The translations under genes were made by a program, and so were the position numbers. The notes beneath the pieces were generated by a model. The model did not search any database. It had not been told where the DNA came from and saw only the letters and a program-made list of their open reading frames with translations. Shown in pieces: positions 8,091 to 16,712 of a DNA stretch of 29,323 nt (its first letter is position 1; every line of letters begins with the position of its first letter). The stretch comes from Bacteroidales bacterium (GTDB taxonomy: Bacteria; Bacteroidota; Bacteroidia; Bacteroidales; UBA932), in contig JAFTYS010000090.1 of NCBI GenBank assembly GCA_017461285.1, forward strand, positions 1 to 29,323. The letters are read 5' to 3'.

Positions 8091-8672
8091 TTAATTAAGC
8101 GGCATCGGAGTCTGTCCGATTGCAGTGAACACCTTTGCGGCAAGAGCGAGGCCGTCGGCATATGCGCGTGAAGTGATGGTAGAGGCTGTGATTGCATCCA
8201 CATCTCCTCCGTCCTTCTTTACGGCAAGCTTCTTAGCAGCAGGGTCGAATCCCTTGAACTGGTCAGCGAAAGACGGCTCGACGCACTTTGCGCCAAGACC
8301 AGGAGTCTCAGCCTGCGAAAGAACCTTGGTATTCCAGATGACTCCGTTCACATCAAAGCCGACTTTGATGGCGATAGGGCCGCCGAAGCCGACAGGAGCC
8401 ACATTGATCGCGCATCCCACTGTGTTTCCCTGCTCGTCATATGCAAGATTGTAGGTATATGAAGCACCTTCGAAATCCACTGTCCTCTCTTCCTCGATCG
8501 CAGCTGCGGCTGGAGGAAGGACTTCCTTGATGGCTGCCTCGTTCTTCGCCTTTGCAGCAGCATCGATAGGCTCCTTTGTAAGAGCATATACGCCTGCAAG
8601 AAGAGAAGAGCACACGATACAGATCGCGAAGAGGCATACTGTCATGTTCTTGAATGTAGATTGTACTGCCAT
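8091..8672 (-). CDS. rnfG: Rnf complex subunit G, covalent FMN carrier
   Basis: This 193-aa protein has one N-terminal membrane anchor (about residues 10-30, MTVCLFAICIVCSSLLAGVY) and a periplasmic FMN-binding domain. The domain shows ETPGLGAKC (about residues 125-133) and the flavinylation region DAITASTITSRAY. Thr165 is the expected attachment residue, since the usual motif is (S/T)GAT. Here the two residues before the Thr are Ala-Ser rather than Gly-Ala, a variation I believe is tolerated in Bacteroidetes. RnfG passes electrons between the RnfD flavin and the membrane core. It is 3 nt from rnfD and its stop overlaps the alternative rnfE start. Confidence 0.94.
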   Translation of the reverse strand: MAVQSTFKNMTVCLFAICIVCSSLLAGVYALTKEPIDAAAKAKNEAAIKEVLPPAAAAIEEERTVDFEGASYTYNLAYDEQGNTVGCAINVAPVGFGGPIAIKVGFDVNGVIWNTKVLSQAETPGLGAKCVEPSFADQFKGFDPAAKKLAVKKDGGDVDAITASTITSRAYADGLALAAKVFTAIGQTPMPLN

Positions 8673-8675
8673 AGC

Positions 8676-9638
8676 CTATGCCCTCCCGTATTTCTTGGCG
8701 TGGAACCATTTGTTGAGAAGCGGAACCACAGAGTTCATGATAAGGATCGCGAATGAAACACCTTCAGGATATGCTCCGAAGCAACGGATCAGCATGGTGA
8801 TGAGACCGATGCCGACACCGAACACCACTCCGCCCCAGTTGCTCATAGGAGATGTCACATAGTCGGTAGCCATGAAGATGGATCCGAGGAGGAGACCTCC
8901 GGTGAGAAGGTTGAAGATCGGGTCAGTATACTCGGCTGGGTTGATGGCCCAGAAGATGCCTGAGAACACAGCCACGGTAACCCAGATCGATACTGTGATG
9001 TAAGGACGGATCACCTTGCGTGCAAGGAGATATACGAAGCCTGCGAGAAGGGCGATTGCCGAGAGCTCGCCGGCCGAGCCTCCGATGTTCATGAAGAGCA
9101 TGTCCATATAGTCGAGGCCTTCGATCGCAGCGACGCCGCCTTCCTTGGCGATTCCCAGAGGAGTCGCTCCTGTGTAGGCGTCGAAGTTGCCGATGAAGCC
9201 CTGCGGCTTGGTCCAGTCAGTCATGTATGTAGGGAAGGAGATCAGAAGGAACACACGGCCTACGATTGCAGGGTTGAAGAGGTTCTGTCCGAGTCCTCCG
9301 AACGTCATCTTTGCCACACCGATTGCTACTACCGCACCGATGAAGACAACCCACCAAGGAGTGGTGGCAGGAAGGTTGAGGGCGAGAAGCACACCTGTGA
9401 TGACCGCAGACCAGTCACCGATGGTGCATGTGCCCTTCAGGAGATATTTTGTGATAAGGTACTCCAGCAGCACGCATGAAGCAACGCTCACTCCGAGCAC
9501 GAGGAGCTCCGACCATCCGTAGAAGAGGACAGAGACAACCACTGCAGGAAGCAGAGCGATCACGACGTCACGCATCAGAGACTTTGTGGAAGTCTTCGTA
9601 TGAAGATGCGGCGACGGTGAAACCAATAGTTTATCCAT
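8676..9638 (-). CDS. rnfD: Rnf complex subunit D, membrane flavoprotein
   Basis: This 320-aa protein of the RnfD/NqrB family has about nine hydrophobic helices. Diagnostic motifs are FNPAIVGRVFLLISFP and YTGATPLG; Thr159 in GATP is the expected covalent FMN site. RnfD carries riboflavin and covalent FMN and is thought to couple electron flow to Na+ or H+ translocation. It starts 117 bp after rnfC, and this is the only sizeable gap in the 11.8-kb array. The gap is filled by a nested hairpin repeat, so translation of rnfD cannot simply be coupled to rnfC. Confidence 0.95.
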   Translation of the reverse strand: MDKLLVSPSPHLHTKTSTKSLMRDVVIALLPAVVVSVLFYGWSELLVLGVSVASCVLLEYLITKYLLKGTCTIGDWSAVITGVLLALNLPATTPWWVVFIGAVVAIGVAKMTFGGLGQNLFNPAIVGRVFLLISFPTYMTDWTKPQGFIGNFDAYTGATPLGIAKEGGVAAIEGLDYMDMLFMNIGGSAGELSAIALLAGFVYLLARKVIRPYITVSIWVTVAVFSGIFWAINPAEYTDPIFNLLTGGLLLGSIFMATDYVTSPMSNWGGVVFGVGIGLITMLIRCFGAYPEGVSFAILIMNSVVPLLNKWFHAKKYGRA

Positions 9639-9660
9639 TTTTGCTTTTTTTAGTTATCAA

Positions 9661-9780
9661 TTTAAGTGGCAGGGGGCAAAGGTAAAAACCATGGCCGCCC
9701 GTGGCCATTGTGAACGGGAGGGGCCCGCCGCGTAGCGGTGGGAGGGATTTAGTTTTTACTTTTGTCCCCTGCCTCTTATA
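9661..9780. repeat. Nested hairpin repeat, copy C (divergent), between rnfC and rnfD
   Basis: Long imperfect arms at 9661-9689 and 9752-9780 (29 nt, about four mismatches) enclose a core with two hairpins: ATGGCC-GCCCGT-GGCCAT (9690-9707) and CCGC-GTA-GCGG (9728-9738). The second hairpin is framed by GGGAGGGG and TGGGAGGG. The right arm lies inside the rnfC 3' coding end, and the left arm is its mirror copy beside rnfD. The layout is like copies A, B and D, but the core is a different subtype. In the transcript the structure could attenuate or protect mRNA between rnfC and rnfD. Confidence 0.7.
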
Positions 9781-11102
9781 ATTCTGATGACGTCACCCTT
9801 TGCAAGACGGATGATATCAAGAAGCGGAATGTTGGCAGGACAGCTGTAGAGGCAGCATCCGCACTCGATGCAATCCTGTACCGCATTCTCTTCGAGTTCG
9901 TCCATCATGGCGTTGCGGGCATACTTCTGGAGAAGGAACGGCTCCAGACCCATAGGGCAGGCCTCCGCACACTTTCCGCAGCGGATACATGCTGATTCGA
10001 CACCGCGCACTGTCTGCTCTGCAGTCAGATAAAGGAGGGATGATGAGCCCTTGACCGTAGTCGCATCCATGTTCGCGATCGCCTTACCCATCATAGGACC
10101 GCCGCTGATGATCTTCGCAGCAGCTTCAGGAACACCGCCAGCAACCTCCGCGATGTATGACAGAGGCATACCGATACGGAACTTGTAGTTGTGCTGCTTA
10201 TCCATAGGGAGGCAGTCGCCTGTCACTGTAAGCACATTGGTGATGAGCGGCATGTTCTTCTGGACAGCCTCATAAACTGCAAGCGAAGTCGCTACATTCT
10301 GCACCACTGCTCCGACGTCGATCGGAAGTCCCATGGACTTCACCTGACGTCCCATTACAGCGTCGATGAGCTGCTTCTCGCCGCCCTGCGGATACTTCTT
10401 CTTGAGGGTCATGACAGAGATGCCAGGGTAGCCGAGCTCAGCCACAGCGGCTGACATCGCCTTGATCGCCTCAGGCTTGTTCTCCTCGATGCCGATGACT
10501 GCAGGACATCCTCCGAGCACCTGCTTCATGATAGCGGCACCGATGACGATCTCCTTGCTTCTTTCGAGCATGATGCGGTAGTCGGATGTAAGATATGGCT
10601 CGCACTCCGCTCCGTTGAGGATCAGGCAGTCAGCCTTCTTGCCCGGAGGCGGGCAGAGCTTCACGTGAGCCGGGAAGGTCGCACCGCCGAGGCCGACTAC
10701 TCCGTTCATCTTTATCTTCTCGAGGATCGCCTTGTTGTCTGAAGGGATTTCAGTAACGAGGGTGTCTGAAAGGTCGATTCCCTCTGCCCACTCGTCGCCC
10801 TCCACATCGATCTCGATATGGGTCACATTGTTTCCTGCGAGGTCCTTGCGAGGTCCGACAGACTTCACTGTACCTGATACAGACGAATGTACATATGCGG
10901 AGATGAATCCTGCAGGCTCCGCAATCACCTGGCCCACCTTCACCTGGTCACCTGCCTTCACGACCGGAGTCGCAGGGGCGCCAAGATGCTGGGCAACTGA
11001 AATGAATACCTTTGAAGGAACAGGCAGGACCTCGATCTTGCAGTCTTTCGAGATCTTGCTGTCGCTCGGGTGGATACCACCTATTGAAAACGTCTTCATC
11101 AT
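9756..11102 (-). CDS. rnfC: Rnf complex subunit C, NADH-binding iron-sulfur subunit
   Basis: This 448-aa cytoplasmic subunit carries the FMN/NADH-binding fold (GVVGLGGATFPAHVKLCPP, about residues 134-152; LNGAECEPYLTSDYR). Two 4Fe-4S sites lie near the C-terminus (CIRCGKCAEACPMGLEPF at about 372 and CIECGCCLYSCPANIPL at about 411). RnfC exchanges electrons with NAD(H), completing the path from ferredoxin through RnfB, G and D. The C-terminus is short, without the long Ala/Lys-rich extension of enterobacterial RsxC. The last codons (RGRGQK, stop) form one arm of the inverted repeat that follows. It starts 4 nt after the rnfB stop. Confidence 0.95.
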   Translation of the reverse strand: MMKTFSIGGIHPSDSKISKDCKIEVLPVPSKVFISVAQHLGAPATPVVKAGDQVKVGQVIAEPAGFISAYVHSSVSGTVKSVGPRKDLAGNNVTHIEIDVEGDEWAEGIDLSDTLVTEIPSDNKAILEKIKMNGVVGLGGATFPAHVKLCPPPGKKADCLILNGAECEPYLTSDYRIMLERSKEIVIGAAIMKQVLGGCPAVIGIEENKPEAIKAMSAAVAELGYPGISVMTLKKKYPQGGEKQLIDAVMGRQVKSMGLPIDVGAVVQNVATSLAVYEAVQKNMPLITNVLTVTGDCLPMDKQHNYKFRIGMPLSYIAEVAGGVPEAAAKIISGGPMMGKAIANMDATTVKGSSSLLYLTAEQTVRGVESACIRCGKCAEACPMGLEPFLLQKYARNAMMDELEENAVQDCIECGCCLYSCPANIPLLDIIRLAKGDVIRIIRGRGQK

Positions 11103-11106
11103 AGTC

Positions 11107-11949
11107 TTATTCCTCCTTCGGTTTGATTACTGGGAAATTCACAGCGTGGATGGCACCTGTAGGGCACTCGGCAACACACTTCTTGCAGAGCTTGCACTTT
11201 GTGAAGTCGATGTATGCCACGTTGTTCTCCACTGTGATGGCCTCGAAAGGACATACCTTCGCACACTTGCCGCAGCCGATACATGCAGCCTTGCATGCCT
11301 TGCGGGCCACGCCGCCCTTGTCCTTGTTCACGCACGATACGAACACGCGCATGTTCCTTCTGCCCTTGTTGCGAAGTTCGATGATGTTCTTAGGACAAGC
11401 CTTCACACATGCTCCGCAGGCGGTACACTTCTCTTCGTCCACGACAGGAAGACCGGTCGCAGGGTCCATCGAGATAGCTCCGAACTGGCAGGCAGCGACG
11501 CAGTCGCCACAGCCGAGACATCCGAAAGAGCAGCCGGTATCGCCGCTGTAGAGAGCGGCCTTCACACGGCATGACTGGTAACCGCCGTACTCGTTCGTAC
11601 GAGGGCGGTTCTCACATGTTCCGTTACAGCGCACCACAGCGACCTGAGGTTCCTTTGCGGCTACCTCGACGCCCAGAACAGCTGCAACCTTCTGCATACC
11701 GTCGTTACCTCCTACAGGACAGAAGCATTTGTCCAGATCAGGGGAAGACTCCACACAGAACTGCGCAAAGGCACGACAGCCGGCCTGTCCGCAGCCTCCG
11801 CAGTTTGCACCAGGCAAGACCTTCTCGACCTCGTCGATCCTAGGGTCTTCCTCTACCTTGAACTTTTCAGCCACGACGTAGAGAACCACCGCAAGCAAGG
11901 CACCGAGGACGGTAAGGATTGCAATAGTCCAGATAATAGTAGTTGTCAT
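11107..11949 (-). CDS. rnfB: Rnf complex subunit B, ferredoxin-like, multi-cluster
   Basis: This 280-aa protein has an N-terminal membrane helix (about residues 5-27). A cluster-binding domain follows (GANCGGCGQAGCRAFAQ, then Cys75, Cys77) and then four ferredoxin-type 4Fe-4S motifs: GCLGCGDCVAAC, CTACGACVKACP, CIGCGKCAKVCP and CKLCKKCVAECP. That makes a multi-cluster RnfB of the longer type, larger than the roughly 190-aa E. coli RsxB. RnfB is the entry point for electrons from reduced ferredoxin. It begins 12 nt after rseC and leads the rnfBCDGEA block, the order usual in Bacteroidetes. Confidence 0.95.
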   Translation of the reverse strand: MTTTIIWTIAILTVLGALLAVVLYVVAEKFKVEEDPRIDEVEKVLPGANCGGCGQAGCRAFAQFCVESSPDLDKCFCPVGGNDGMQKVAAVLGVEVAAKEPQVAVVRCNGTCENRPRTNEYGGYQSCRVKAALYSGDTGCSFGCLGCGDCVAACQFGAISMDPATGLPVVDEEKCTACGACVKACPKNIIELRNKGRRNMRVFVSCVNKDKGGVARKACKAACIGCGKCAKVCPFEAITVENNVAYIDFTKCKLCKKCVAECPTGAIHAVNFPVIKPKEE

Positions 11950-11961
11950 TACGTTATTGGT

Positions 11962-12378
11962 TTATTTGATATAAAATACGAATTCATCCGACAGCTTCTC
12001 ACGGAAAAGCCAGACGCCGAAATAATAAACTGCGACGCCTGCAACCGAAAAAAGACCTGTCAAAAGCTCATTTTCTATAATACTGGACAAAGATAATATT
12101 AAAATCATTAAAACAGCCAACGGAATCACATAAGATATCCACACAGCCTTCAAGCCCATGGACATCTTTGTCATCACCTGGACCTCGTCGCCAACATTAT
12201 GGTCGGCATAAGGGTCCGTCGGCACCATTATCACCTTTTCCTCTTCCTCGGACATGCCGCACATCGCCTTTGCGTGGCATGATGCACATGCCGACGACAC
12301 AAGTATCTGCACGGTCGTGAAGTCCGGTGTTATCTCCAGAATCTTTCCCGAGTGTGTTATCTCATTTTTCTTTGCCAT
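11962..12378 (-). CDS. rseC: RseC/SoxR-reducing-system family membrane protein
   Basis: This 138-aa protein has an N-terminal cytoplasmic domain with the Cys motif SSACASCHAKAMCG and two transmembrane helices (about 74-97 and 105-122). This is the pattern of RseC family proteins (E. coli RseC is a partner in the SoxR-reducing system with RsxABCDGE). It sits directly upstream of rnfB, so a role in assembling, regulating or supplying electrons through the Rnf complex is likely, but the biochemical role is not settled in the family. The start codon shares one base with the DUF3108 stop (TAATG), which suggests translational coupling. Confidence 0.85.
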   Translation of the reverse strand: MAKKNEITHSGKILEITPDFTTVQILVSSACASCHAKAMCGMSEEEEKVIMVPTDPYADHNVGDEVQVMTKMSMGLKAVWISYVIPLAVLMILILSLSSIIENELLTGLFSVAGVAVYYFGVWLFREKLSDEFVFYIK

Positions 12379-13259
12379 TATCTTTTCGTATTAACAAGTG
12401 ATGTGAAAGGATGCTTCAGGCCTTCCCATCCGCTCATCCTTCCTGCAGCCACTCCGACACGCAGAGGGGCTTCAAAATATACCGGAAGCCTGTTGTCGTC
12501 AGCCGTAACCCATATGGTCATGTCTTCTTCCCCTTTGAAGACCTCTCCTTCAAGGAGCTTGGCCGCAAACCTGATGGTTTCCACGGTTCCCAGACCCTTT
12601 ACCTTTATCGTTTCAGGCCCGTAGAGAATGAAATATACATTATATACTTCCTCATCTATTGCGAAGGTCATGGGATATCTCTTTCCGGGCACGACGTTGT
12701 CCATGTCCATGTTCCTCGCGAAGAAGAAAAGGGCCGGCAGGTCATATGTACACGGGGTAAGAGGCAGCTGCATCGACTTCTGGCCAAGGTTCGAGGTATA
12801 GACATCCGCAGCAATGTACGGCTCGGCCGCATCCCATTCATACAGATAGGTGTTGCGCGCCTCATATCCGCCCTCATAGGTATCTCTGGTAAACTTGAGA
12901 GGCCTGAGGCCGTCCCTTGTAAACCATGAGTCGAAGTCCTCACGGACCTTGAAGAACACATCGTAGAACTTCTTGGTCTTTCCGAAGACGGAACATCTGA
13001 AGGCCTCCTGACCGTTGAAGGTCATGGAGTCCAGGGTCACGGTCGCTGTACCGACGTCAGTATTGATGGACCCCCACTTGTAATGGAGGATGAAGTCCAC
13101 CTTCTCGCCGGCCTGGAAAGCCAGTTCCTCTTCGACCGTAGTCTTGACGGGCACGCACGCCGTCCCTTTATCACCAGAATTCTCCTGTGCATGCAACAGG
13201 CTGAAAGCCATACATGTACACAGGAGAATGCATATGATTCCTTTATACGTCTTCATCAT
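12378..13259 (-). CDS. DUF3108-family secreted protein
   Basis: This 293-aa protein has a signal peptide (MMKTYKGIICILLCTCMAFS, predicted cleavage after LLHA) and a beta-rich body. Family features are GEKVDFILHYKWGSINTDVGTATV, SVFGKTKKFYDVFFKVRE, DTYEGGYEARNTY and a C-terminal half with TIWVTADDNRLPVYFEA. This matches DUF3108, a periplasmic or outer-membrane-associated family without an assigned activity. The ATG follows the dnaB stop by 1 nt, and its own stop overlaps rseC, so it belongs to the long minus-strand array. A lipid- or envelope-related role is plausible but not shown. Confidence 0.8.
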   Translation of the reverse strand: MMKTYKGIICILLCTCMAFSLLHAQENSGDKGTACVPVKTTVEEELAFQAGEKVDFILHYKWGSINTDVGTATVTLDSMTFNGQEAFRCSVFGKTKKFYDVFFKVREDFDSWFTRDGLRPLKFTRDTYEGGYEARNTYLYEWDAAEPYIAADVYTSNLGQKSMQLPLTPCTYDLPALFFFARNMDMDNVVPGKRYPMTFAIDEEVYNVYFILYGPETIKVKGLGTVETIRFAAKLLEGEVFKGEEDMTIWVTADDNRLPVYFEAPLRVGVAAGRMSGWEGLKHPFTSLVNTKR

Positions 13260-13260
13260 C

Positions 13261-14781
13261 CTACATGAAATCCGGGTTCATTCCGAAATCATTTCCAGGC
13301 TGTTCAGGGCCGAACGGAGGCATGTCGTCGTTCATTGCCGACGAATATGACATGCCGTCGATCTGGTTCACGAGGCTTTCGGACTCGTCCACGAACCTTA
13401 CCTCTTCCGCACGGAAGCGCATGTCGATGTCGGCGATGGCACCGTTACGATGCTTCGCGATGATGATCTGGGTTCTTCCGACATCGTCCGGATTGTCTGA
13501 AAGTCCCTGATAGTCATATCGATGGATGAAGATTACCATGTCGGCATCCTGCTCGATTGATCCGGACTCACGAAGGTCGCTCAGCTGCGGGCGGCGGTTG
13601 CTGCCCTGACGGTTTTCTGACTGACGTGAGAGCTGCGAAAGTGCGATGATAGGGACATTCATTTCCTTGGCCGTCGCCTTCAGGGTACGGGAAATAGCAG
13701 CCACTTCCTGCTCACGCATTCCACGAAGCTCGGCAGGACCCTGCATCAGCTGGAGGTAGTCGACCACGATCAGGCGGACACCTTTCTGCTTTACAAGCTT
13801 CTTCACCTTCGAACGGAACTCCATCACAGGAAGCGAAGGAGTGTCATCTATATATATAGGTGCCTTGGCAAGCCTCTTGAGCTGGATGTCCAGCTGCTCC
13901 CACTCCCAGTTCTCAAGCTTGACACCTCCCTTGATCTTGTCGGCGCTGAGCCTTGTCTCCGACACCATCATACGCTTTACAAGCTGGATGGCCGGCATTT
14001 CAAGAGAGAAGAAAGCTACAGGCATATTGTGGTCCACTGCAGCATTTCGGGCCAGGTTGAGCACGAATGCAGTCTTTCCGACCGAAGGGCGGGCGGCCAG
14101 GATTATAAGGTCCGAAGCCTGCCAGCCTAGGGTGATCTTATCGACAGACGCGAAGCCCGAAGGAACACCGCTGAGGCCTGAAGTGTTTTGCAGCCTCTGG
14201 ATGTCGTCGAGGGCATCGTTGATTACCTTTCCGATTTCCTGGACATCCTTCTTGACGTTGTTCTGGATGGCGGCGAAGACCTTGGTCTGGGCCATGTCGA
14301 TGAGGTCGTCCACATTGGTGGCATCATCGTACGAAGACTTCAGGATGTCGTACGAAGCCGTGATCAGCTCCCTCTGTATGCACTTCTGCTTGAGGATCCT
14401 GATGTAGTATTCGATATGGGCTGCCGCACCGATCTTCTGTGACAGCTGCACCAGCGCCACAGTTCCGCCGACGATATCGAGGTTTCCTGCAGCCTTCAGC
14501 TTCTGGGACACAGACAGCAGGTCCAGTGCCACATGCTCGTTGGACAGCGAACGCATGGCCTCGAATATCATACGGTGCTTTTCGCTATAGAAGCAGTTCG
14601 GCGTAAGCTCATCCATAGCTTCGTCGATACAGTTCGGTTCGATCAGAAGGGCACCGAGGACAGCCTCTTCTACGTCAAGAGCCTGAGGCGGTCTGTTTCC
14701 CATCTCAAGCCCTAGCGTATCCAAATCAACTGACTGTTTCTTCCTTCTGGCCGAGGTTTTTCTTGTTACCTCTTCAGCCAT
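13261..14781 (-). CDS. dnaB: Replicative DNA helicase DnaB
   Basis: This 506-aa hexameric replicative helicase has the N-terminal DnaB domain at about 28-130 (DVEEAVLGALLIEPNCIDEAM, CFYSEKHRMIFEAM). The RecA-like motor carries Walker A ARPSVGKT (about residues 229-236) and Walker B RLIVVDYLQLMQ (about 337-348), followed by SDLRESGSIEQDADMVIFIHR and KHRNG. The length is slightly above the roughly 470 aa of E. coli, because of a basic N-terminal leader (RKTSARRKKQS) and an acidic, Pro-containing tail. It unwinds the fork ahead of polymerase and binds primase. It sits between the zinc-ribbon protein gene and the DUF3108 gene with very short spacers. Confidence 0.97.
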   Translation of the reverse strand: MAEEVTRKTSARRKKQSVDLDTLGLEMGNRPPQALDVEEAVLGALLIEPNCIDEAMDELTPNCFYSEKHRMIFEAMRSLSNEHVALDLLSVSQKLKAAGNLDIVGGTVALVQLSQKIGAAAHIEYYIRILKQKCIQRELITASYDILKSSYDDATNVDDLIDMAQTKVFAAIQNNVKKDVQEIGKVINDALDDIQRLQNTSGLSGVPSGFASVDKITLGWQASDLIILAARPSVGKTAFVLNLARNAAVDHNMPVAFFSLEMPAIQLVKRMMVSETRLSADKIKGGVKLENWEWEQLDIQLKRLAKAPIYIDDTPSLPVMEFRSKVKKLVKQKGVRLIVVDYLQLMQGPAELRGMREQEVAAISRTLKATAKEMNVPIIALSQLSRQSENRQGSNRRPQLSDLRESGSIEQDADMVIFIHRYDYQGLSDNPDDVGRTQIIIAKHRNGAIADIDMRFRAEEVRFVDESESLVNQIDGMSYSSAMNDDMPPFGPEQPGNDFGMNPDFM

Positions 14782-14789
14782 TGTCAGTC

Positions 14790-15599
14790 TTATTCAAAAT
14801 CAGGATTAACAAGTATTCTTCCGCAGTATTCGCAGATGATCATCTTCTTGTTTGAAGCTATGTCGATAAGCCTCTGAGGTGCGATCGAATTGAAGCAGCC
14901 TCCGCATGAGTCTCCATTGAATACGGATACCACGGCAAGATGGTTGCTGCTGCTGTTACGGATGTGATCATAAGCACTCATTGTCCTTTCATCGATCTTC
15001 TCCGCACACTCGTTTCTGTTCGCACGGAGAACTTCCTCTTCCTTTGAAGTAGACTCTACGATTGTTGCAAGCTCGTCCTTCTTCGCCTTGAGGTCATTGT
15101 TCCTTACAGAGATCTTCTCCTTGACAACTTCAAGCTCGTTCTTCTTCTCGAAGATGCGCTCCTTGATCTCTGAGATGTTCTTCTCGGCAATCTGCCTGAG
15201 GAGGCTCACATTCTCGATCTCCTTGTTGAGAGAGTCGTACTCACGGCTGTTCGCAACCTTGTCAAGCTGCGCCTTGTACTTCTCGATCTGGTCGTCGCAC
15301 TCTGTGATGTTGAGCTTGTTCTCGCTTATTGACCTTGTGTACTCCTCGATGAGCTCGGCAATCCTGTCTGCCTTCGCCTTGAGTTCCAAGATCTCCGCCT
15401 CGAGGTTCTCCACCTCAACCGGAAGCTCACCTCTGAGCTGGAGGATCTTGTCGATGGCTGTGTCAGCCTGCTGGAGAGCATAAAGGGTCTTGAGTTTCTC
15501 AGCCACACTGAGATCCGAATCGGCAAAGCTCTTCTGAATCGACACGAAGGTTTCTCTCTGGTCGATCGGAGTCTCGATTTTCTTAGTCTTTTTAGCCAT
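14790..15599 (-). CDS. Coiled-coil protein with C4 zinc ribbon
   Basis: This 269-aa protein is almost entirely a long alpha-helical coiled coil (about residues 50-205, rich in Glu, Lys, Leu and Ile). A C-terminal zinc ribbon follows, with ligands Cys232, Cys235, Cys256 and Cys259 (CGGCFNS…CEYCGRIL). This is the architecture of the C4-type zinc-ribbon family (DUF164/CT398-like), widespread in Bacteroidetes and Chlamydiae and of unsettled function. In many genomes it follows a Nif3-like gene, as it does here with a 5-nt spacer, so the two products may act together. Confidence 0.9.
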   Translation of the reverse strand: MAKKTKKIETPIDQRETFVSIQKSFADSDLSVAEKLKTLYALQQADTAIDKILQLRGELPVEVENLEAEILELKAKADRIAELIEEYTRSISENKLNITECDDQIEKYKAQLDKVANSREYDSLNKEIENVSLLRQIAEKNISEIKERIFEKKNELEVVKEKISVRNNDLKAKKDELATIVESTSKEEEVLRANRNECAEKIDERTMSAYDHIRNSSSNHLAVVSVFNGDSCGGCFNSIAPQRLIDIASNKKMIICEYCGRILVNPDFE

Positions 15600-15604
15600 A
15601 TCGC

Positions 15605-16387
15605 TTAAAAATAAAATATCGGGTTACTATATATATTCTGCGTAATGCGAACTGCAAAGGTAGGAAAATTTTTCCTTAACAATGAAAATAAAATATCAAC
15701 TATCTCTATTTCACTTTCATAATGTCCTATATCCATGATCATGAATCCTTCGCGCGTGAAGAAATTATGGTAGGATATGTCTCCGCTGATGTACAGCTGC
15801 GCGCCGGAAGCGGCCGCAGCCTTTATCAGCGAACCGCCCGATCCGCCGCACATCGCCACGCGCGAGATCTTTCCCTCTACCGGTCTTGATGTCCTCATGG
15901 CCTTGAGGGAGAACCTTTCCTTCACAAGAGCGACAGCATCTTCAGCAGAAAGCGGCTGCGGAAGGTCGCCGACCACTCCAAGGCCTGTGCCCTCGCCATC
16001 TTCATCAAGGATCGATACATCCTGCAGGCCGAGCCTCGCGGCCATCGCGCCGCTGACTCCGGCGATGACCTTGTCCGCGCTGGTATGGGCGGCATAGATG
16101 CTGATGCCCGCCTTGATCGCCTTTATCACAGCCTCGCCCACCTGGTCTTCAGGAGATATCTTCTTCAGGCCCGAGAAGATCAGAGGGTGATGGGTCACTA
16201 TCATGTCCGCGCCGCACTCAATCGCCTCATCGACAAGCTCCGGAGTGCAGTCCAGTCCCAGAAGCACGGAAGTAACCGGGGCTTCGGGAGAGCCGATGCA
16301 CAGACCGCTGTTGTCCCATCCTTCCTGAATAGAGAGGGGCGCAAAGTCCTCAATGACTTTCGTCACGTCTTTTACCTTGTATTCCAT
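15605..16387 (-). CDS. Nif3-like dinuclear metal-centre protein
   Basis: This 260-aa protein of the Nif3/YbgI (DUF34) family contains GWDNSGLCIGSP (about 24-35), the metal-ligand motif VTHHPLIF (about 64-71), YAAHTSADKV (about 97-106) and near the C-terminus GHYESE. The His, Asp and Glu residues are those that bind the two metals at the toroidal active site. GTP cyclohydrolase I-like or nucleotide-handling roles have been proposed, but none is established. The length fits the short form without the inserted PII-like domain. It lies 2 nt downstream of the merR-like gene and 5 nt upstream of the zinc-ribbon gene. Confidence 0.92.
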   Translation of the reverse strand: MEYKVKDVTKVIEDFAPLSIQEGWDNSGLCIGSPEAPVTSVLLGLDCTPELVDEAIECGADMIVTHHPLIFSGLKKISPEDQVGEAVIKAIKAGISIYAAHTSADKVIAGVSGAMAARLGLQDVSILDEDGEGTGLGVVGDLPQPLSAEDAVALVKERFSLKAMRTSRPVEGKISRVAMCGGSGGSLIKAAAASGAQLYISGDISYHNFFTREGFMIMDIGHYESEIEIVDILFSLLRKNFPTFAVRITQNIYSNPIFYF

Positions 16388-16389
16388 GC

Positions 16390-16707
16390 CTACAGATCTT
16401 CCTTGATTTCTTCGAGCTGGCTGCGGATGCTGCGAAGCGATTCCAGCACCTTCGCCTTGTTGATGACATCCTTCCTGTCTCCCTTGAGCCTTTTCGCCGC
16501 ACCTTCGAGCGTCAGGCCTTCCACCTTCACAAGAAGATGGATGTGCTTGAAGGTCTCGATATCTTCCTTCGTGAAGAGGCGGTTTCCTTTTGCATTTCTC
16601 TGCGGCTTTATGAATTTTGGGAATTCATTTGCCCAAAAGCGCACCAGGGATGTGCTTTCGCCAAGAATCTCGGCTGTTTCGCCGATTGTGTACAGGTACT
16701 TTTCCAT
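16390..16707 (-). CDS. Short MerR-family regulator without effector domain
   Basis: The frame opens at a TTG at 16716. The ATG at 16707 gives 105 aa starting MEKYLYTIGETAEILGES. Residues 4-72 form a MerR-type winged helix-turn-helix (YTIGETAEILGESTSLVRFW, GNRLFTKEDIETFKHIHLLV). Only a short helical tail follows, so the usual C-terminal ligand-binding domain is missing. Such short MerR proteins are common in Bacteroidetes, and their targets are unknown. It lies between an M23 peptidase gene (stop 5 nt upstream of the ATG) and the Nif3-like gene, so it may be read as part of the array and could regulate it; that is inference. Confidence 0.9.
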   Translation of the reverse strand: MEKYLYTIGETAEILGESTSLVRFWANEFPKFIKPQRNAKGNRLFTKEDIETFKHIHLLVKVEGLTLEGAAKRLKGDRKDVINKAKVLESLRSIRSQLEEIKEDL

Positions 16708-16712
16708 AATCG

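Noticed and set aside
10732..11574. 280-codon plus-strand frame opposite rnfC and rnfB
   Set aside because: It is an antisense shadow of two strongly supported Rnf genes, with no domain features.
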